A stretch of 64,000 nucleotides of DNA from Fremontodendron californicum (Eukaryota > Streptophyta > Magnoliopsida > Malvales > Malvaceae): assembly GCA_030761205.1 (NCBI GenBank), contig JAULJL010000002.1:41256814-41320813 (forward strand), in the 5' to 3' direction. Numbering within the stretch: the stretch's first letter is position 1; every line of letters starts with the position of its first letter. A program made the position numbers and the translations under genes. The notes under the pieces were generated by a model. It made no database searches, had not been told where the DNA came from, and was given only the letters and a program-made list of their open reading frames with translations. Below, in pieces: positions 45,301 through 59,207 of this stretch.

Positions 45301-47240
45301 AATCTCTGACGTGGCTACAGGTGATTGATCAGGAAGATTGTTTACCATTTATAACTACAGTCCCGCGCTACATGTTGTTCAGGAACAACTCGTTTCTTCT
45401 TTCCTTTCCACTTTCCATTTCAGCTGTTCTTTGTCTTAAGTTCTTAGCTCCTAACATGCGAACTCCAAGTCCTTGTCACTGAGCGGTTTGAAGTTTGAAC
45501 AAAGGTACTTTCAAAAGATACCAACCATTGTTCTCTGTTAGTTTCCTGAGAAAATGTGCCAACTGCCAAGAAAACAAGAAAAATATTGTGCTTTTTTTTT
45601 TTGCATGTAAACATTTCTGAATTCCTATTTTTGGGTTTTCATATTAGCCTTCTGATATCCAACTGACATAAAGCTTTGTGCATATTTATTAGCAATTTGG
45701 ATTCTATTGTTTCTATTATCTTAGTCTGGTTAGATACTTGGATTCTATTTATTGCTGAATTTATATTTGATGAAGGGAAACAGAGCTCTCAGTCTCCCAC
45801 AAGATCTTATTTTTGAAGATTTTTAAATCTTTTGAGCCACTGGTGACTGATGGGTAAAACTTGGAATTTAAGTTAAGATATTGGTCGTATATGAAAAATC
45901 AATCTAGGGTATAATCTGTGATTTTCACTGCATTGATTCATAGAAAGTATGATACCGATGAACCTCATAATTATCCAAGACAAACAGGGTATAGTTTGGA
46001 TGAGCTTGAAGTTGGAACTTTGTTTTCAAGTTTGTTTCTTTGTCTACACTAATTTTAACATTTGAAATATACACATAAGACATCTTGTAATATGAAGTGG
46101 TAATCACTTGGGTAATAATCAGGTGCTTGGTAAAATACCCAAAATTTTAGATGAGATCATCTAAGTTTTGGAGGCTTGATGTGTATGATTCCCTCGAAAA
46201 ATGGATTCATTTTTCGACATTTAACATGGCATTTTTGGAAATCAGTTGTATTTATCCGTTCATTCTTCTTAACACTTCTTCAAAGCAACGATAGTTAGGA
46301 TTTCAATTGATGGCATATATTATATATAAGTTCTGTTTGTTAATGACTTAAAAAAGAAAAAATTTCTTGTATGTTTGTGTTGTGTTTGGATAAAGAACTA
46401 GCTCACATTAGTAGGGCTCTCTAATGCACCTATGTCAAAACTTTTGACTCCAATGCATGAAGTACATTGAAATAACATAAGCTGAACCCAACTATCAAAG
46501 TAGTCTGAATCTGAAACAAGGAATATCAGATGAGAGAAAGCTTTTAGCCATTGGTGATAATCACAAATGTGGCAGTTGATAAAGCTTCTAGAGAAGACGA
46601 CCAGTAAAACTTAAATTTCGAGGTTGGAGAAGAAAACCACACAATTTTATTAATAAGAACTGGGTGGCTTAGAGAAATCAATCCTTACACCATTTTTTTT
46701 AGAAGACATTAGGTTAACAATCTAGAACCTGAGATGCAGCAGTTATAAGAAAACTTTTCTATCCAAAAGCTGAGGAATTTTTTATCGAGCCTGTTCTAGG
46801 AGAGGAAGGTGAGTAAATTGAATGCTTTAACAAAAGGATATATGGAATTGGATCTAATCTTTAGTTCTTTTCCCTTTGAAGAAGTAAATCATTTATGTGT
46901 ATCTTAGGACACAAAAGTATACACACTCTCTCCATGTTTTCTGTAGGTGGTATTATAGATTATTCGTTCTTCATGTGGAACCTCTACAACACTTATGTTT
47001 GATGTATGAATTAACTTTGGATTTTTTTGCTTGTGAAAATTTGAATAACTTTTTAAACTACTTCCAAAGCAGACTTGATTCATAAAAACCGATTTTTGAT
47101 TAGAAATATACCACAATATAACAGCTTAATTCTGTGAATCTATTGTTTATGTTAGTATTTCTTCATATGTTCTGTTTCCAAATATTGGTTAAAGAAATCC
47201 TCATTATCTTGACTAACCCCTGTTAGCAAACAGGGTCCAA
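45300..47240 (+). promoter_or_regulatory. Putative promoter, leader exon and 5' UTR intron of the Myb/SANT gene
   Basis: A TGACGTGGC element (45,307-45,315) and TTTATAACTAC (about 45,348) precede a pyrimidine-rich, more balanced stretch (45,390-45,510) that looks like a transcribed leader. A donor-like AAAG|GTACTT near 45,504 and an acceptor AACAG| at about 47,233, seven bases before the start codon, would define a 1.7-kb leader intron. This is inference; no coding sequence lies between. Confidence 0.35.
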
Positions 47241-48450
47241 ATGTCTGCGACGCAGGAAGGAATGCTAGGTAGAGCCAAAGCAGAATGGACTCCATCTCGG
47301 GATGCATTTCTGGTTGAGCTTTTCATTGAGCAGCACAATTGTGGACGAACAGCCTATAATGAATTTAAGAATGAAGTGATCAGGTCTGTTACACGTGATT
47401 TTAACAAGAAGTTTGGCATGAATTTAGAAGAAAACCAAATAAAAAACCGTTACAACGTGATGAAGAAAGATTTTGGTGTCGTGAAAACCCTGCTTGGCCA
47501 TAATGGATTTGGCTGGGATGAAACTCGACAAATGGTTGTAGCTGATGATAAAGTTTGGGACAACTATATTGCGGTACGTAACAATAACATCTTTCGAAAA
47601 AATAAATTTAGTAGGGGAATCTTATTCTATTACATTTTTATAGGTACGAAGTGAAGCAAGACCTTTCCGACGCAAGAGCTTTCCCTTGTATAAACAAATG
47701 TCAATCATATTTGAAGGTAAAACTTTATGAGAATTGAGAACTCTATTTTGTCATAGTTGCTTTCTCATAAATCAATAAAGTATTTTTTGCTCTTATCAAA
47801 TTATAGAGATTGTACATTTTGGTTAAATGCATGAAACTTGTTGACACTTTTGTTGTATTTGAATTTTGCAAATGTGGTGTGCACCAAGCTCACTTACTTT
47901 GCATAAGTGCTGTATGAAAGTGACTATGTCCAAAGAACAATATCCTTTCACATGTGGTGCAGGAGAAAGAACTACTGGCAAATGCATTCCGAACGGGGTT
48001 CCTATGATAACTGAAGAGGGTAATAGCAACACAGAGACAGTCCGATCTTCAGAGCCAACTAATGTACCTACACAAGTAGTTGAGGGTACCCTCGATTCCG
48101 ATTCAATAATTCGAATAAGTGACAAACAACCAAAGAAAAGAAAGTCTATTGCTCCAAGAGCTTCAGCTCATAAGAAAAGGGTATGCTATGATGCTGGTGA
48201 GACAATAGAGAATGCCATATATGAGATGTTTTCAGCAGTCAAGTTGAAAGCTTTACAAAGAGATTCATCAAATGAGAGAACATTGTATCAGAAGTGCCTG
48301 GAGGAGTTGCAGCATTTAGAAGAACTGGATGATGACGAGTTTACAAAGTCTGTTAATGTTCTCAAAGACGATAAAAATGCAATTGCATTCATGACTATTA
48401 AAGGGCCTCGGCGTTTGATTTGGTTGAGGTCTCTATGGCAAGCATCGTGA
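47241..48450 (+). CDS. Myb/SANT-like domain protein (LIMYB-like), 3 exons
   Basis: Exons 47241-47573, 47644-47716 and 47963-48450 join in frame to 297 residues, with GT-AG introns of 70 and 246 bases. The N-terminal 110 residues form the plant Myb/SANT-like domain (WTPSRDAFLVELFIEQ, then NQIKNRYNVMKKDFGVVKTLL, GFGWDETRQMVVADDKVWDNY). A basic KKRKSIAPRASAHKKR stretch in exon 3 looks like a nuclear localisation signal. The C-terminus carries an acidic helical region and AFMTIKGPRRLIWLRSLW. The architecture resembles L10-interacting MYB proteins, one of which (Arabidopsis LIMYB) represses translation genes downstream of the NIK1 receptor kinase. The same domain is also found in proteins domesticated from Harbinger transposons, so a precise role is not assigned. 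Confidence 0.82.
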
Positions 48451-48549
48451 CCTGAAAATTTTGAAATACATTAGGAACAATTGGCTTACTTTCTCATACG
48501 TGAGTGTTATAATTCTTTTGTTGCAGATGCACTTCTGTTTGTGAGTACT

Positions 48550-48704
48550 TATGTTACTCTGACTCTTCATTTTTCTTGAAATATCTGTGTCCGACGCATA
48601 TTCGAACATGGGTATGGAGATATGATCCTCCGAGGAGCCTCCCAATACATGGAAATCTTGAAAAAAATTGAACATACCCGTCACATCCGAGTCCGAGTAA
48701 CATA
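48550..48704. mobile_element. Small inverted-repeat element behind the Myb/SANT gene
   Basis: The element begins TATGTTACTCTGACTC and ends GAGTCCGAGTAACATA, complementary but for one base, 155 bp in all. It lies 100 bp after the stop codon, probably within the 3' UTR. No clear target duplication was found. Confidence 0.65.
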
Positions 48705-48909
48705 GGTAAGTATATCAATTCATATGCTAGAACTGTTTCGTTGTGAGTTAAGAGACTAGTTTGCCTTTTCTATTTCCATTTATCAGAATTCACAGGTATG
48801 TAAACATTACCTGTTGGGCCATCTTTTTATTTCATTTGCTTCATAATTAAGTGTGGAAATATAATGTACAAGTTTGTTGCTTTGTCTTTTTGGACACATA
48901 AATATCGTC

Positions 48910-49328
48910 GGTTAAAGTACTTGGGAGGTTTTATAGTATATCATCTAATGCAAATTATTCTCTTTATTATAAAATTGGATAATTCAGTCATTGTTGTTTT
49001 AAAATTGAATGAAAAAAAGTAAAATTATTAATTGGTGTAACATGAACCGTTAAAAAAAATTGACGTGACATCAATAAAATATATTATTTTAAAATAATGT
49101 TGACAAAATAAGTAATTAAATTGTTGAAAATGACGCATTCATGTCATCAATTAAACACAAATTAAATGTCACGTCAATTTTTTTCACGATTTTCACGTTA
49201 CATCAATTAATAATTTTATTTTTTTACTTTAATTTTAAAAAAATAAGAATTAAATTATCTAATTTTATAATAAAAAAATTAATTTACATTAGATAATATA
49301 ATATAGAGAGCTCACGTGTACTTTGACC
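48910..49328. mobile_element. Mutator-type MITE, second family member
   Basis: Ends GGTTAAAGTACTTG and (reversed) GGTCAAAGTACACG open long inverted arms that match the element at 5,219-5,753 (shared ATCATCTAATGCAAATTA and TTTATTATAAAATT blocks). AAATATCGTC (48,900-48,909) and AAATATAGTC (49,329-49,338) flank it, a 9-10-bp duplication with one mismatch. Confidence 0.85.
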
Positions 49329-49888
49329 AAATATAGTCACTGCTAGTTGAAGATTTGAAACAAATTTAGCTTATGAATCTCCATTTTGAGCTTTCACTTG
49401 CAGAGATCTCCGGTATATATGTATGCTTAAGCTTTAAGTAACGAAAACCAAGATTTTAGCCTTTACGTGCAACTTCAGGCAGCAGATGGGGATCTCTAGA
49501 CATATTTTGACGCAGTATATTCATGTCTTCCTTTTTCTTTCTCTTTCTCTAATTATATTCATGTCAATTCTGAAGTGAGATAAAAAAAAGACATCAAAAT
49601 TTTGTCTGGAGATTTCGTTTGGATACAATGCAACAATTAAGGATACTATTTTGTTTTATATAATCAATTAGAAAGTGAGAGTCGTGTTTTTCATTCCTAA
49701 CCAGTAATCACCGCATTTGCTGATAATCAGCCATACCAAATTTACCATATGTTACATCCATTCTTTGGCAAAACAGGGCACTGAACTCTTACCAGTCTAT
49801 TGTACTTTCCCAGTGAAGAACAAGGTTTGATTATTTATTACTTTATTTGAACAAAGGCATTCAAGTTTTAACCCATCCCAAACCAGAT

Positions 49889-49900
49889 TATATAAAAAAG
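49889..49900 (+). promoter_or_regulatory. Putative TATA box of thaumatin-like gene 1
   Basis: TATATAAAAAAG lies 209 bp before the start codon in an otherwise featureless upstream region (49,340-50,108), allowing a leader of roughly 180 bases. Confidence 0.5.
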
Positions 49901-50108
49901 CTTTAAATATAAATAAAATTAGCAGAAAGAAGGCGTAATAAATACAGTTTTATTTAACCAAAACCAAAAGGCAAAAACCCCACAAACACATACTCTCGAA
50001 GTCCCACTCCCACTGCGCTCTCATCGCAAGAAAAGTAAAGTTCTTTAGTTTTTCTTTGCCAATTCTTTAACCACAAACTTCACATTTACAATCTTTATTT
50101 CTTCAATA

Positions 50109-52241
50109 ATGGATCGTCTTCATCTCTCTTCCACCTTTGTTTCTATCCTCTTCCTCTCTCTCTTCTCAGGTAAGTAAAACCTTCAAAGACTCCATCTTTC
50201 CTTGGCCAACCCCCCCCCCCCTTTTTTTTTTTCCTTATTTGCAATCTCTGCCACTGACCCTTTCCTTGTTCTCAATCGCAGAAGTGAACCCAGCTTCTTT
50301 CAAGATCGTCAACAAGTGCCGCCACACGATATGGCCGGGCTTTTTATCTGGCGCCAACACGGCTCAGCTTACCACCACCGGCTTTGTTCTTAACCCTGGC
50401 CAATCAAGAACAGTAACAATACCCAAGTCTTGGTCCGGTCGACTCTGGGGTCGAACCCTTTGCGGCCTCGACTCCTCCGGTAAATTCGTTTGTCTAAGCG
50501 GCGACTGTGGCTCCGGTCAAATTGAATGTTCCGGAAGTGGCGCCAAGCCACCAGCCACTCTCGCGGAATTCACATTAAACGGTGCCGGAGGATTAGATTT
50601 TTACGACGTAAGCTTAGTCGACGGCTACAATTTGCCGATGTTGGTCGTGGCCAAGGGAGGTAAAGGCGGGAACTGTAGCACCACAGGTTGCTTATTGGAC
50701 CTCAACGGCGCTTGTCCATCGGAGTTACGTGTGGCGCGTAAGGATGGTGGAGGCGTGGGCTGTAGGAGCGCGTGTGAAGCGTTCGGAGATCCCCAATACT
50801 GTTGCAGCGGGGCTTTTGGAACACCTGACGTGTGTCGGCCATCGACGTACTCGTTGTTTTTCAAGCATGCTTGCCCACGCGCGTATAGCTACGCGTATGA
50901 TGATGGTACGAGTACCTACACGTGTGCCGGCGCCGATTACGTCATCATATTTTGCCCTCCTCCTTATACGAGGTGAAGTTTACTAACCAATTCAACCCTA
51001 CCATCGTTAATGTTTCGGAAACTTCCGGTTTTGCGTAGTTACTTTGATGTTCTTTGTCATTTCATGAGTTGCATGATTTGAGTAACCAGCCACGCTGACA
51101 TGTTCCAGAAAATTCGGCGTATTTTATGGATGAAGTGCAAGTGTAGATCAATTATGGAAATTGACTTGTGAAGCTTCCTAATGCCATTATACATCAAAGG
51201 CTCTTCCATGGATGGAAACTCTAATCGAGTTTATGCCCATAAGTTATGGTTCCCATAGATGCTTGAAAACTATTGATCGAAAATATAACAGTAAAAATTC
51301 ATCTTTAGTTTCTTAATAATACATATATTCTGATTGAATTTAATTATATTAACACGATCAGTTGTAACTTGTAAAGGTGTGCTCAACTTGTTGAAAATGT
51401 TGGATGATTTGAGGGATATGACTTATTTGAGAGTAGGAGACTGCATATAGGGTGAGCTCAGCTGTAGGAAACCATTTTGCTGCTACTTAGTAACAAACTG
51501 ATTATCGGGTTCAAGCCAAATGGTGGGTGCTTTGATTGAACCATTGAACTGTAAGTTATTGGAATGATTCTTTTGAGTGTTTTGAGATTTTTAGTTAAAA
51601 TTTATAAATAAAAATAGTAAGCAGGTGCTGACAAAAAGAAGAAAAAATAGTACTGTTCTTTCTTTTTTCAAAAAGGAATCTTGATACAGCTGGATCTTGA
51701 AACCCTTGTACTTGTTGTTCATCTGCTATAACTGTAAGTCGCCATAGATTTGCTGCAGATTGGCAAAATTAGAGGTGTAATAATTCATACAAAACTGGAA
51801 AACCACAATGACTTGAGAACATTTGGTTTCTTATGTTTTTAATATGTCGTCTGGCAGCCTTTTTGTCTTTCTTATCTGCTCGTTATACATATCCTTTACA
51901 CCAACCATTTATCAATTAACCTATAGTAAAACTAGTATCTCATGTGTGCATCCTTTAGAGTAACTAGTCTCTAATTTTACATTATTTATTTTTAGTAGAA
52001 ATATCTCATGAAACACTATGTATTTATTTGTGTTTTATGGATAACTTGCAGCCAAAAAGTGTTCGGTGCAAGAAAAGATGGAGCACTGCTACCGCTTGTG
52101 AATAAGAGTATGATATACCTATCGAGCCTACATGCAAATGGAGCTTCATTATCAGGTCTGCTCCAAGTACAATTTACTGCCTGTGCAGCCTCTTCTGCTA
52201 TGGCTCTTTTCCTCTTTTGGCAACTTATATTACCTTTCTGA
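50109..52241 (+). CDS. Thaumatin-like protein with GPI-type tail, gene 1
   Basis: Exons 50109-50169, 50282-50972 and 52052-52241 give 313 residues. A hydrophobic N-terminal signal peptide is encoded by exon 1, followed by a full thaumatin domain (family PR-5). It has all 16 conserved cysteines, the acidic-cleft residues in LAEF and LDFYDVSLVDG, and PSELRV and YCCSGAFGTPDVC. Exon 3 adds SQKVFGARKDG..., a small-residue NGASLSG site and a final hydrophobic stretch (about residues 292-313), the layout of a GPI-anchor signal. If intron 2 is retained, translation stops at once (AGG TGA, 50,971-50,976), giving a secreted 251-residue form. Thaumatin-like proteins act in the apoplast, often against fungal walls. 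Exon 3 is inferred from splice sites and from gene 2. Confidence 0.88.
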
Positions 52242-55232
52242 CTTAACATTGGCCTGGACACTTCCAGGCAAGTAGTAGCAAGATCTAGCTGAAGAGAGTG
52301 TGTGCCATCCTTCTCGCTGCTGTACTAGTTCTCCGCCTCTGGATTAAAATGACCGGCAACTTAAAGATGCAGATTTCCTACAGCTATTGTGATTTCACGT
52401 TTGCCACAACAAATATTTGTACATAGCTAGCTGTCTCTCTGTACTTATGTTTTTTGATCTACTGATACACAGGGTTTTAAATTTTAGTGTCAGTTTAATA
52501 CGTGTAAGTTTTAGCAATGTTGAAATTCTGAGTATTCGAAATCTTTCGTTTACTTTGATGAAATTTGTTTCTTAGAACAGGTAGTTGTACATAGATTAAA
52601 CATGATCTTCAGAACTGTTTTTAGTCGGTGATCCTGAACTATAGTGTTGGGAACTTGTCCATTGATTTTTTAACTTGGATGGCAGACGCAATTCAAACCT
52701 TTTACCGGAGAATGAAACAGTAGATCGAGCGGAGAAACTTACCCCAGTAGTGGGCTTCCTGGCCGGCCATTTGGTCTGACCAGTCAGTTTTAAGACTTCG
52801 TTGCTCCAGAGCTATTGATGGCCCAACTGGATTAGAATTATGGCAGGACCAAGGGATGGGTAATGGGCCTAAATTTACCTGCTTTCCAGTCCAGTTGACC
52901 AATTTTTTTTGGAAATTTCCTTTCAAAATATTTGTGGACGAAGATTATTTCCCTTTTCCCATTAACTGTGTCCTTTTGTTTGCCTATTTGGTGGTTGCAG
53001 TGGAAATTGATGTTATTCCTGAGCAGAAAATATCCGTAATCATATGACTATTCGATAGTATATCTATTAATATTATCCATGTATTTTAAATGGGATATGT
53101 AAAGAGAATGGTCTCGAGGGGGAAAAACTGGGAGGGGGACTTGAGTTGCTGATACTGAAACTGAGTATCTGACACTGACTAAACTGAGCATCTGACAAAG
53201 CTATATCTCCATCAGTAGTACTACTTTTTGTGCTATGTGACTGTGAGGGGAAACCTGGGCTCACCTCACATGGAGTTGGCTCCCCATGCCATGCAATTTG
53301 CTCTCATCTCATGAGCTGTAAGCAAGCTATATGACACACTGGACTGGACCATGCAAATGTTGGATGATCCTTTTAACTCTCATCTTCAACACTACCTCCA
53401 CAAGTATTCCAATGGGTCCAACGTTATCCTTGCTTCATTTAACACCAGAGATCGATGTCCGATATCTGATAAACTATGAGAAATTGCAAACCTTGTTTTC
53501 ATCCTCACAGGAATATTGACAGTTTGAGAGAAGAGTTAGGCCTGTTTAGTTTTTAAAACATTTCCATGCTCCATTTACTGTATATATTTTTTCTTTTCAT
53601 AATGTTCTATGCAAACTGTGTTTAGTTTTAGAAGTTGAAACACAGAATATTTTTTAATATAGAAATTTAAAAAATGTTATTAATAGAATTATTATTGGTT
53701 TTTCTAATTGTTAATAAAAAGTTTAGAAATTAGAACCTTGTAATAGGATTTTTACTAAGAAATTAACAATGGCAAAACCTCTTTCCCATTTCAAAAAGAA
53801 GGGAAAAGCTTGTTTTATAACAAAGGAAGAAGAATGAACCATACTTCTGAAAAGAATATCTATCTATAGTTTTTGCTTAGAGGTGACACACCCAAAAGGC
53901 CACAACCACAAACTTGTGTCTGATTAGATCGATTCCTCCTTTTTCTGTTACCATGAGTTAATAAAAGCAAGAATGGGCCAATCATTGTACCTTTTTCTTT
54001 CTTTCGACGAACAGTAGTATGGTATTCCGATGGACCACCAAAGGGGAGCTGTTCCTAATGGCCCATTAGCCCCAAGTCGTCCATCCTTTTCCCCCCGTTG
54101 TAACTACAAAATACAAATTACAATTAACATAATCAGTAGTATATTATACATACGGGTACGAGTATGTGCAATTATGCTTAAATCAGCATTTCTCAAGCTA
54201 AACGAAGCTCTGCTCATTAGCCCTTAAAAAGGTTGAAGTAGTTCTGTCCCCAATCAATCTATCTACGCAATAAATGAGTGGGAAGTTCTATAGGCATTTT
54301 GGAGCTACCAAACTGGAAAAGACATAAGGAGAAACCAATTTTATAATATATGTTTCTATGAGAATGCATCCATTTGGGTTCATTCACAAGTCTGCTATAA
54401 ACATGGAAGGGAAAGGAAGAACTTTACTTGATGATCATAAACTAGAAAAAGAAAATTAGTGCCGCAGCCGCACATGTTTTATAGTACTCTCAGCCGTTCG
54501 CTTTAATTAAACAAATAAAGTTATGGAGAGGACACAAAAGCAAGAGATCAAAGCTGAAGCGGCTTTGTCTCAAAACACATAAAAGTGGAATCTTCACTTT
54601 TGACATCAGGAAATTAGCATCAGTCGTGTTCACTTGTTGGTGTAGGATCGAGTCAGAACATGTTTGATTGATTTTTAAAAAAAATTATTTAAGGTTCAAT
54701 CCATCGTATCTAATATGTTTGAAGTTTTTTAAAAAGATATGTTAAAATATTAATATTTTAAATATATTTCATAATTAAAATATTTTTATTTATTAAATAA
54801 TATCCTAGATTAAACCAATTTGAGTTTCAAATATTTATCCAAGATCGATCTTAATTGGGTCAAATCCAAACCCGAAAACAAATCTAATTTTCACCTTCAA
54901 ACCTCTTATTATTCCATATGAGAAGAGCAAACCATTGATCTCCCTCATTTCTAAACCGGTGAAGTTTATTTAATATAATTATACAAACAAAACCATAATT
55001 TACTCACTTAAGGAACATAAAAAAGGAGCAATTCTATTATTCTATAAAGGATAGTCAAGCCCCACTGAACTTTAACTTTTGTAAAAGAAAAATTGGTTGG
55101 CTGAGACAAATCTGCCTTACACGTAAATGGTCATCAAGCAAGCAGATCTCTGGACCTGGGCACAGTCTTCTTAGCAAAATCATGAATAATTGTCTCTGGA
55201 AAATAATAGTAATTAAGAGTATTATTTAAATA
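52242..55232. other. Intergenic DNA, no gene seen
   Basis: The first 200 bp may be 3' UTR of the thaumatin-like gene. The rest has only short, unrelated open frames on both strands. Confidence 0.5.
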
Positions 55233-55397
55233 TTTTGTTAACGAGTGTTTTAAGAATATTTTTTAAAATTATTAAATATAATAATATATTTAATATATAT
55301 TAAAAATAATAAATAAAATTATCAATTTTTATATTTAATGTAATATTATTATTATAAATAATATATTAACTTACTTTAAAAAAAATATATATCATAA
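55233..55397. mobile_element. Small AT-rich MITE (GTTAAC...family)
   Basis: The left end TTTTGTTAACGAGTGTTTTAAG matches the ends near 6,028 and 59,566; the interior ATTATTAAATATAATAATAT and AATGTAATATTATTATTATA blocks are shared. The right end is degraded. Confidence 0.5.
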
Positions 55398-55729
55398 ACC
55401 CTTCGACAGCAAAATCCCTTATTCAATTAGCGAGGCAGCAGCTGGAGAGTATCCTTAGAAGATTTTACGTTGACTATCACCACCTAAGCTATGTTACAAA
55501 AAATGCTTGACAAAACCGAGAAAGTGCTTACATCGGTCCATACAGATACGTTAAATGAATGGCGGTACTCACAAGGAAAACAGGAGGCTAGCTGGATGCC
55601 AAGAGAAGAGACTGAAATTCAGAGCAAAAGGAGAAGTTGATAGTTGCTACAATAGGAATTTGAAAGTTAAGAATACAACTGAGCCAAAAGGGTAAAGCAG
55701 ACTAGGAGAAAGAGATTGAGGTTATAATT

Positions 55730-55766
<37 letters not shown>

Positions 55767-58700
55767 TATGTTTGAAAGCAATACCTCAACGACCTTGTTC
55801 TTAGATTGATGCTGGGATAATTAAGAAATAAATGAGATAAAAATCTATGATCAATCTTTGGTTTAGAGATCAAATTTCAAAATTCTCATCATAGGTTTCA
55901 CTTGGATTCCGATGCATCTTTGGTGATGGAATTCAAGAAATCAACCAGAGCTAAATACAACAAAAGTGTAATTAATTTTATTGTCATCGTTATTTTTAAT
56001 TTTATCAGAATCGATCTTATTACTCATCTAAATATACTCATAATCAAAATTATAGCCAGCTTATATAATAAAGTATTCAAGCTTTATGTTTGAATATTTT
56101 TATTCTAATTGCTTTTGAGATTTAGAAGATCGGTTGTGTTAATTTCTTGATTTATTTAAATGATCTATACATATATATAATGAACAAGACATTGTTATAT
56201 AGACATAAAGATGAAAATTTTATACTTTTGTCAAATTCTTGTTTTTTGCACTGTTAATTAAGAATGCAATAGGAGAAGAAATTTGTGGGTGGATTTTATT
56301 TTCATCATCGTGGAACACTTTTTTTGTTGAAATTCTGTGGCCACCCCCCACCAAATTCCATCGGATCGAATTCAAGATTAAGTTTTACACTAAATAGTCA
56401 CATGGGATGGGACTAGGAGGAATAATCGACCCCATGTGTCCAGATGAACGGTATAATTATTATAATAATGCAATTTTACCAGCTGCTTCATATTCTCTGA
56501 AAAGTTCACCTTTATGAAAAGCAACCGTGAGTGAGGGCCAATTTACTTTTTTACAAGAAAAAAGATAGAAAATCAAATATATATAGAGGGGAAAAAATAA
56601 CACTCTTTGAAAATAAAACACTTTTAATTTTGGGGTTTTGGCCCATGTTTGTAAGAATGGTGGGTCAAATTTGTCTATGTAATTAATCCTATGTTTGTGG
56701 CCTCCTCAATGATGTTGATTGTTAAAATGAATAGTCCTGAACAGGAAATAAATTAACCATATCTAATTATTATTATTATTATTATTATTATGATGATGAT
56801 GATGTAGTAAAAGAGAACATCTCTTGGCTCAATGTTTTTGAAAAAACACCGGACACCCTGAAGACAATCTTCCTTGTTTCCATATAAATACTATTATTAA
56901 TAATTATAGATAAAAAGAAGTTTCTCCCAAGTGGTTTTCAAAACTGGAGGGAATTAAGTTTAAGAGTATTAAGGTCTGTTTTCAAGCTGAAAATTTACGT
57001 TATCGAATTTAAGTTAAATGTTGAATATGAGAGTATATTTTTAATACAATATATTTAATTTTTGTATATATTTAAAAAAAATATTTTTATATTCATATTC
57101 AAATATATATTAAAGACAAACATTTAAAAAAAAAAATTGAATAACATAGCTGAAAACATATTTTGATCCATAAAATGAAACTTTTTTCAATGTATTTCTC
57201 TCCAATTATAGAAACTGGGGAAATAAACATGCTAACTTGTTAAGTAGTGTCTTTCAACAAAAGTCCCAAGCAACAAGTTGGAATTAATTTGGTACTGTTT
57301 CCAGCAACATATTTTCATGTGCATGTTTAGACTTTTATAGTCTGAAGAAAATTATGGAAAGAGAGCCTGTTGGCTGATATAAGTTTCTCAAATCAAGGAT
57401 AACTCAAAATAGTTTTTTTTTTTTCGTATTTACTAAAGAATTTAGGTAAAAAAAAAAATATGAACCATTATTCTGCATTGTTAAACCAAATAATTAAAAG
57501 TTGGGGAGAACAGGTTTACAATAATTAAGGAAAAAATTTTGTTAACGAATATTTTCAGATACAGATTAATTAATTTTAATTTAAGGCACTGTTTAACAGA
57601 GTCCTTAAATAATTTTTGCTTTTTCAATAAATCTGAAGTAGCAATACATGAAAAGACGAGAGCATAGAATCCAATGCATTTTCTATAATTGCACTTCCAT
57701 CTCCAGCATGACACCTAATTCAACGGTCAACTTAACTTGACGTAGCGTCGAACAAGCAAATAAAAAGGTGACACGTGACAAATATACTATTTGTTTAATA
57801 ACGTGGCTGGGTGAAGACGTGACATGTAAAGTGACAACTGTCAAATCAAAGGATAAAGGCTGAGTGGGTGGGACCTCCTATTTGGCAAAGCTTCATCTCT
57901 TTTTTTGCCTTTCTCGAATAAACGAGGAAATCACGCTGTGTCCTACACTTTTGTCGTGTGGATTCTCGTACTATGTATTAGTCTAAGTTAATTAACACAC
58001 CAACTTGTTGGAGTATAAATAATAATTTCCTAAAGGATTATTATTATGTATACTATGAGAGAATTTTTTAATTTCATAAATTAAATTAAAATTTTATCTT
58101 ATATTTTATTTATTTATTTTTTAATTTTTTAAATATAATTTAAGAATATATAATAACTTTTTAATTACGTTTATGAAATTAAAAAAATTTATGTTGATAT
58201 ACAAAATAATTATTCATTACTAATAATACGTCCACTAATTGCATTTAAAATTTCCGATTTTTAAGTTTTGTCACTTTAATCCATTTTTTTTGTAAATAAT
58301 AGTAAAATTATAGTAATCTTTTTTCTATTAATTATAGCAAATTCTACAAAAGTCACTTCCAAAATTTATCTCAAATTCTTTATGATTCATTTATTATGGT
58401 TTTTTTTTTTTTTTTCAAATTTAGATGATTCAAATTCTATTATTTATGCAAAAAGTATCCGATTAAGTGATGATTAGAGATATCAATTAAAAATTATTTT
58501 ATATTTAATATATTATTTTTATTAATTTAAAAAATATATTTTAATTATATATTTTTATAAATATCTCTTTAATCAATACTATTAGACTCTAAATAATATA
58601 TTTTTTTTAAAAATTATACACCAATCAACTTAATTAATGCATACCTAATGGTTGTTGATCGAGTCAAAACCTTTACTGTTTGCACTAAAAAAGATGATCA

Positions 58701-58854
58701 TATTGAAGGTTACTCTTCAATTTTTAAAGTTACAATTTTTACTCTTCATATATATTTCACTAGAGTGATCACAATAATAATTAACAGTGATATTAAAACT
58801 TTGGCATTCTAAAAGTGTAATAATTTATTTGATTTTGTCACCAAATATTAAAAT
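55398..58854. other. Intergenic AT-rich DNA with microsatellites
   Basis: Contains a (TA)n tract (55,734-55,762) and a TTA/TGA trinucleotide tract (about 56,766-56,804). TTTTGTTAACGAATATTTT at 57,537-57,555 is a lone MITE end. The stretch 57,720-57,900 is more balanced and holds several ACGT and ACACGTG words, but no gene follows it. No coding region is supported. Confidence 0.5.
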
Positions 58855-59012
58855 ATTTTTAAGGGTAGTTAATTATCAATTATTATTTAAGGTTATTATA
58901 TTAAATAATATTTTTAATGCATTGAAATTAATTTAATATAAAAATATTTGTATCAATAATAATTTAACTAACATTAAAAAATATTTTAAGAGCATTTGAT
59001 AACAAAATCTAA
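58855..59012. mobile_element. Small AT-rich MITE (same family as 55,233)
   Basis: Inverted partners AAATATTTTTAAGGG and ATTTTAAGAGCATTTG-like ends enclose an AT-rich core with the family's GGTTATTATATTAAATAATA block. The boundaries are approximate. Confidence 0.5.
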
Positions 59013-59207
59013 TGAATTATTACAATTTTGGGATGCCAAAGTTTTAGTAATATTGTTAATTGGATCCGGTTAATTGGTGTTCATGGACATTAGTTAAAGA
59101 TTCTTTAATTCTTATTTTATTTTATTTTAAATTCAATATATTATTTTTAATAAATTCAAAAAAATATGAATTACATTTTTTTCTTAAAATATCATCTTAA
59201 TCAATAC

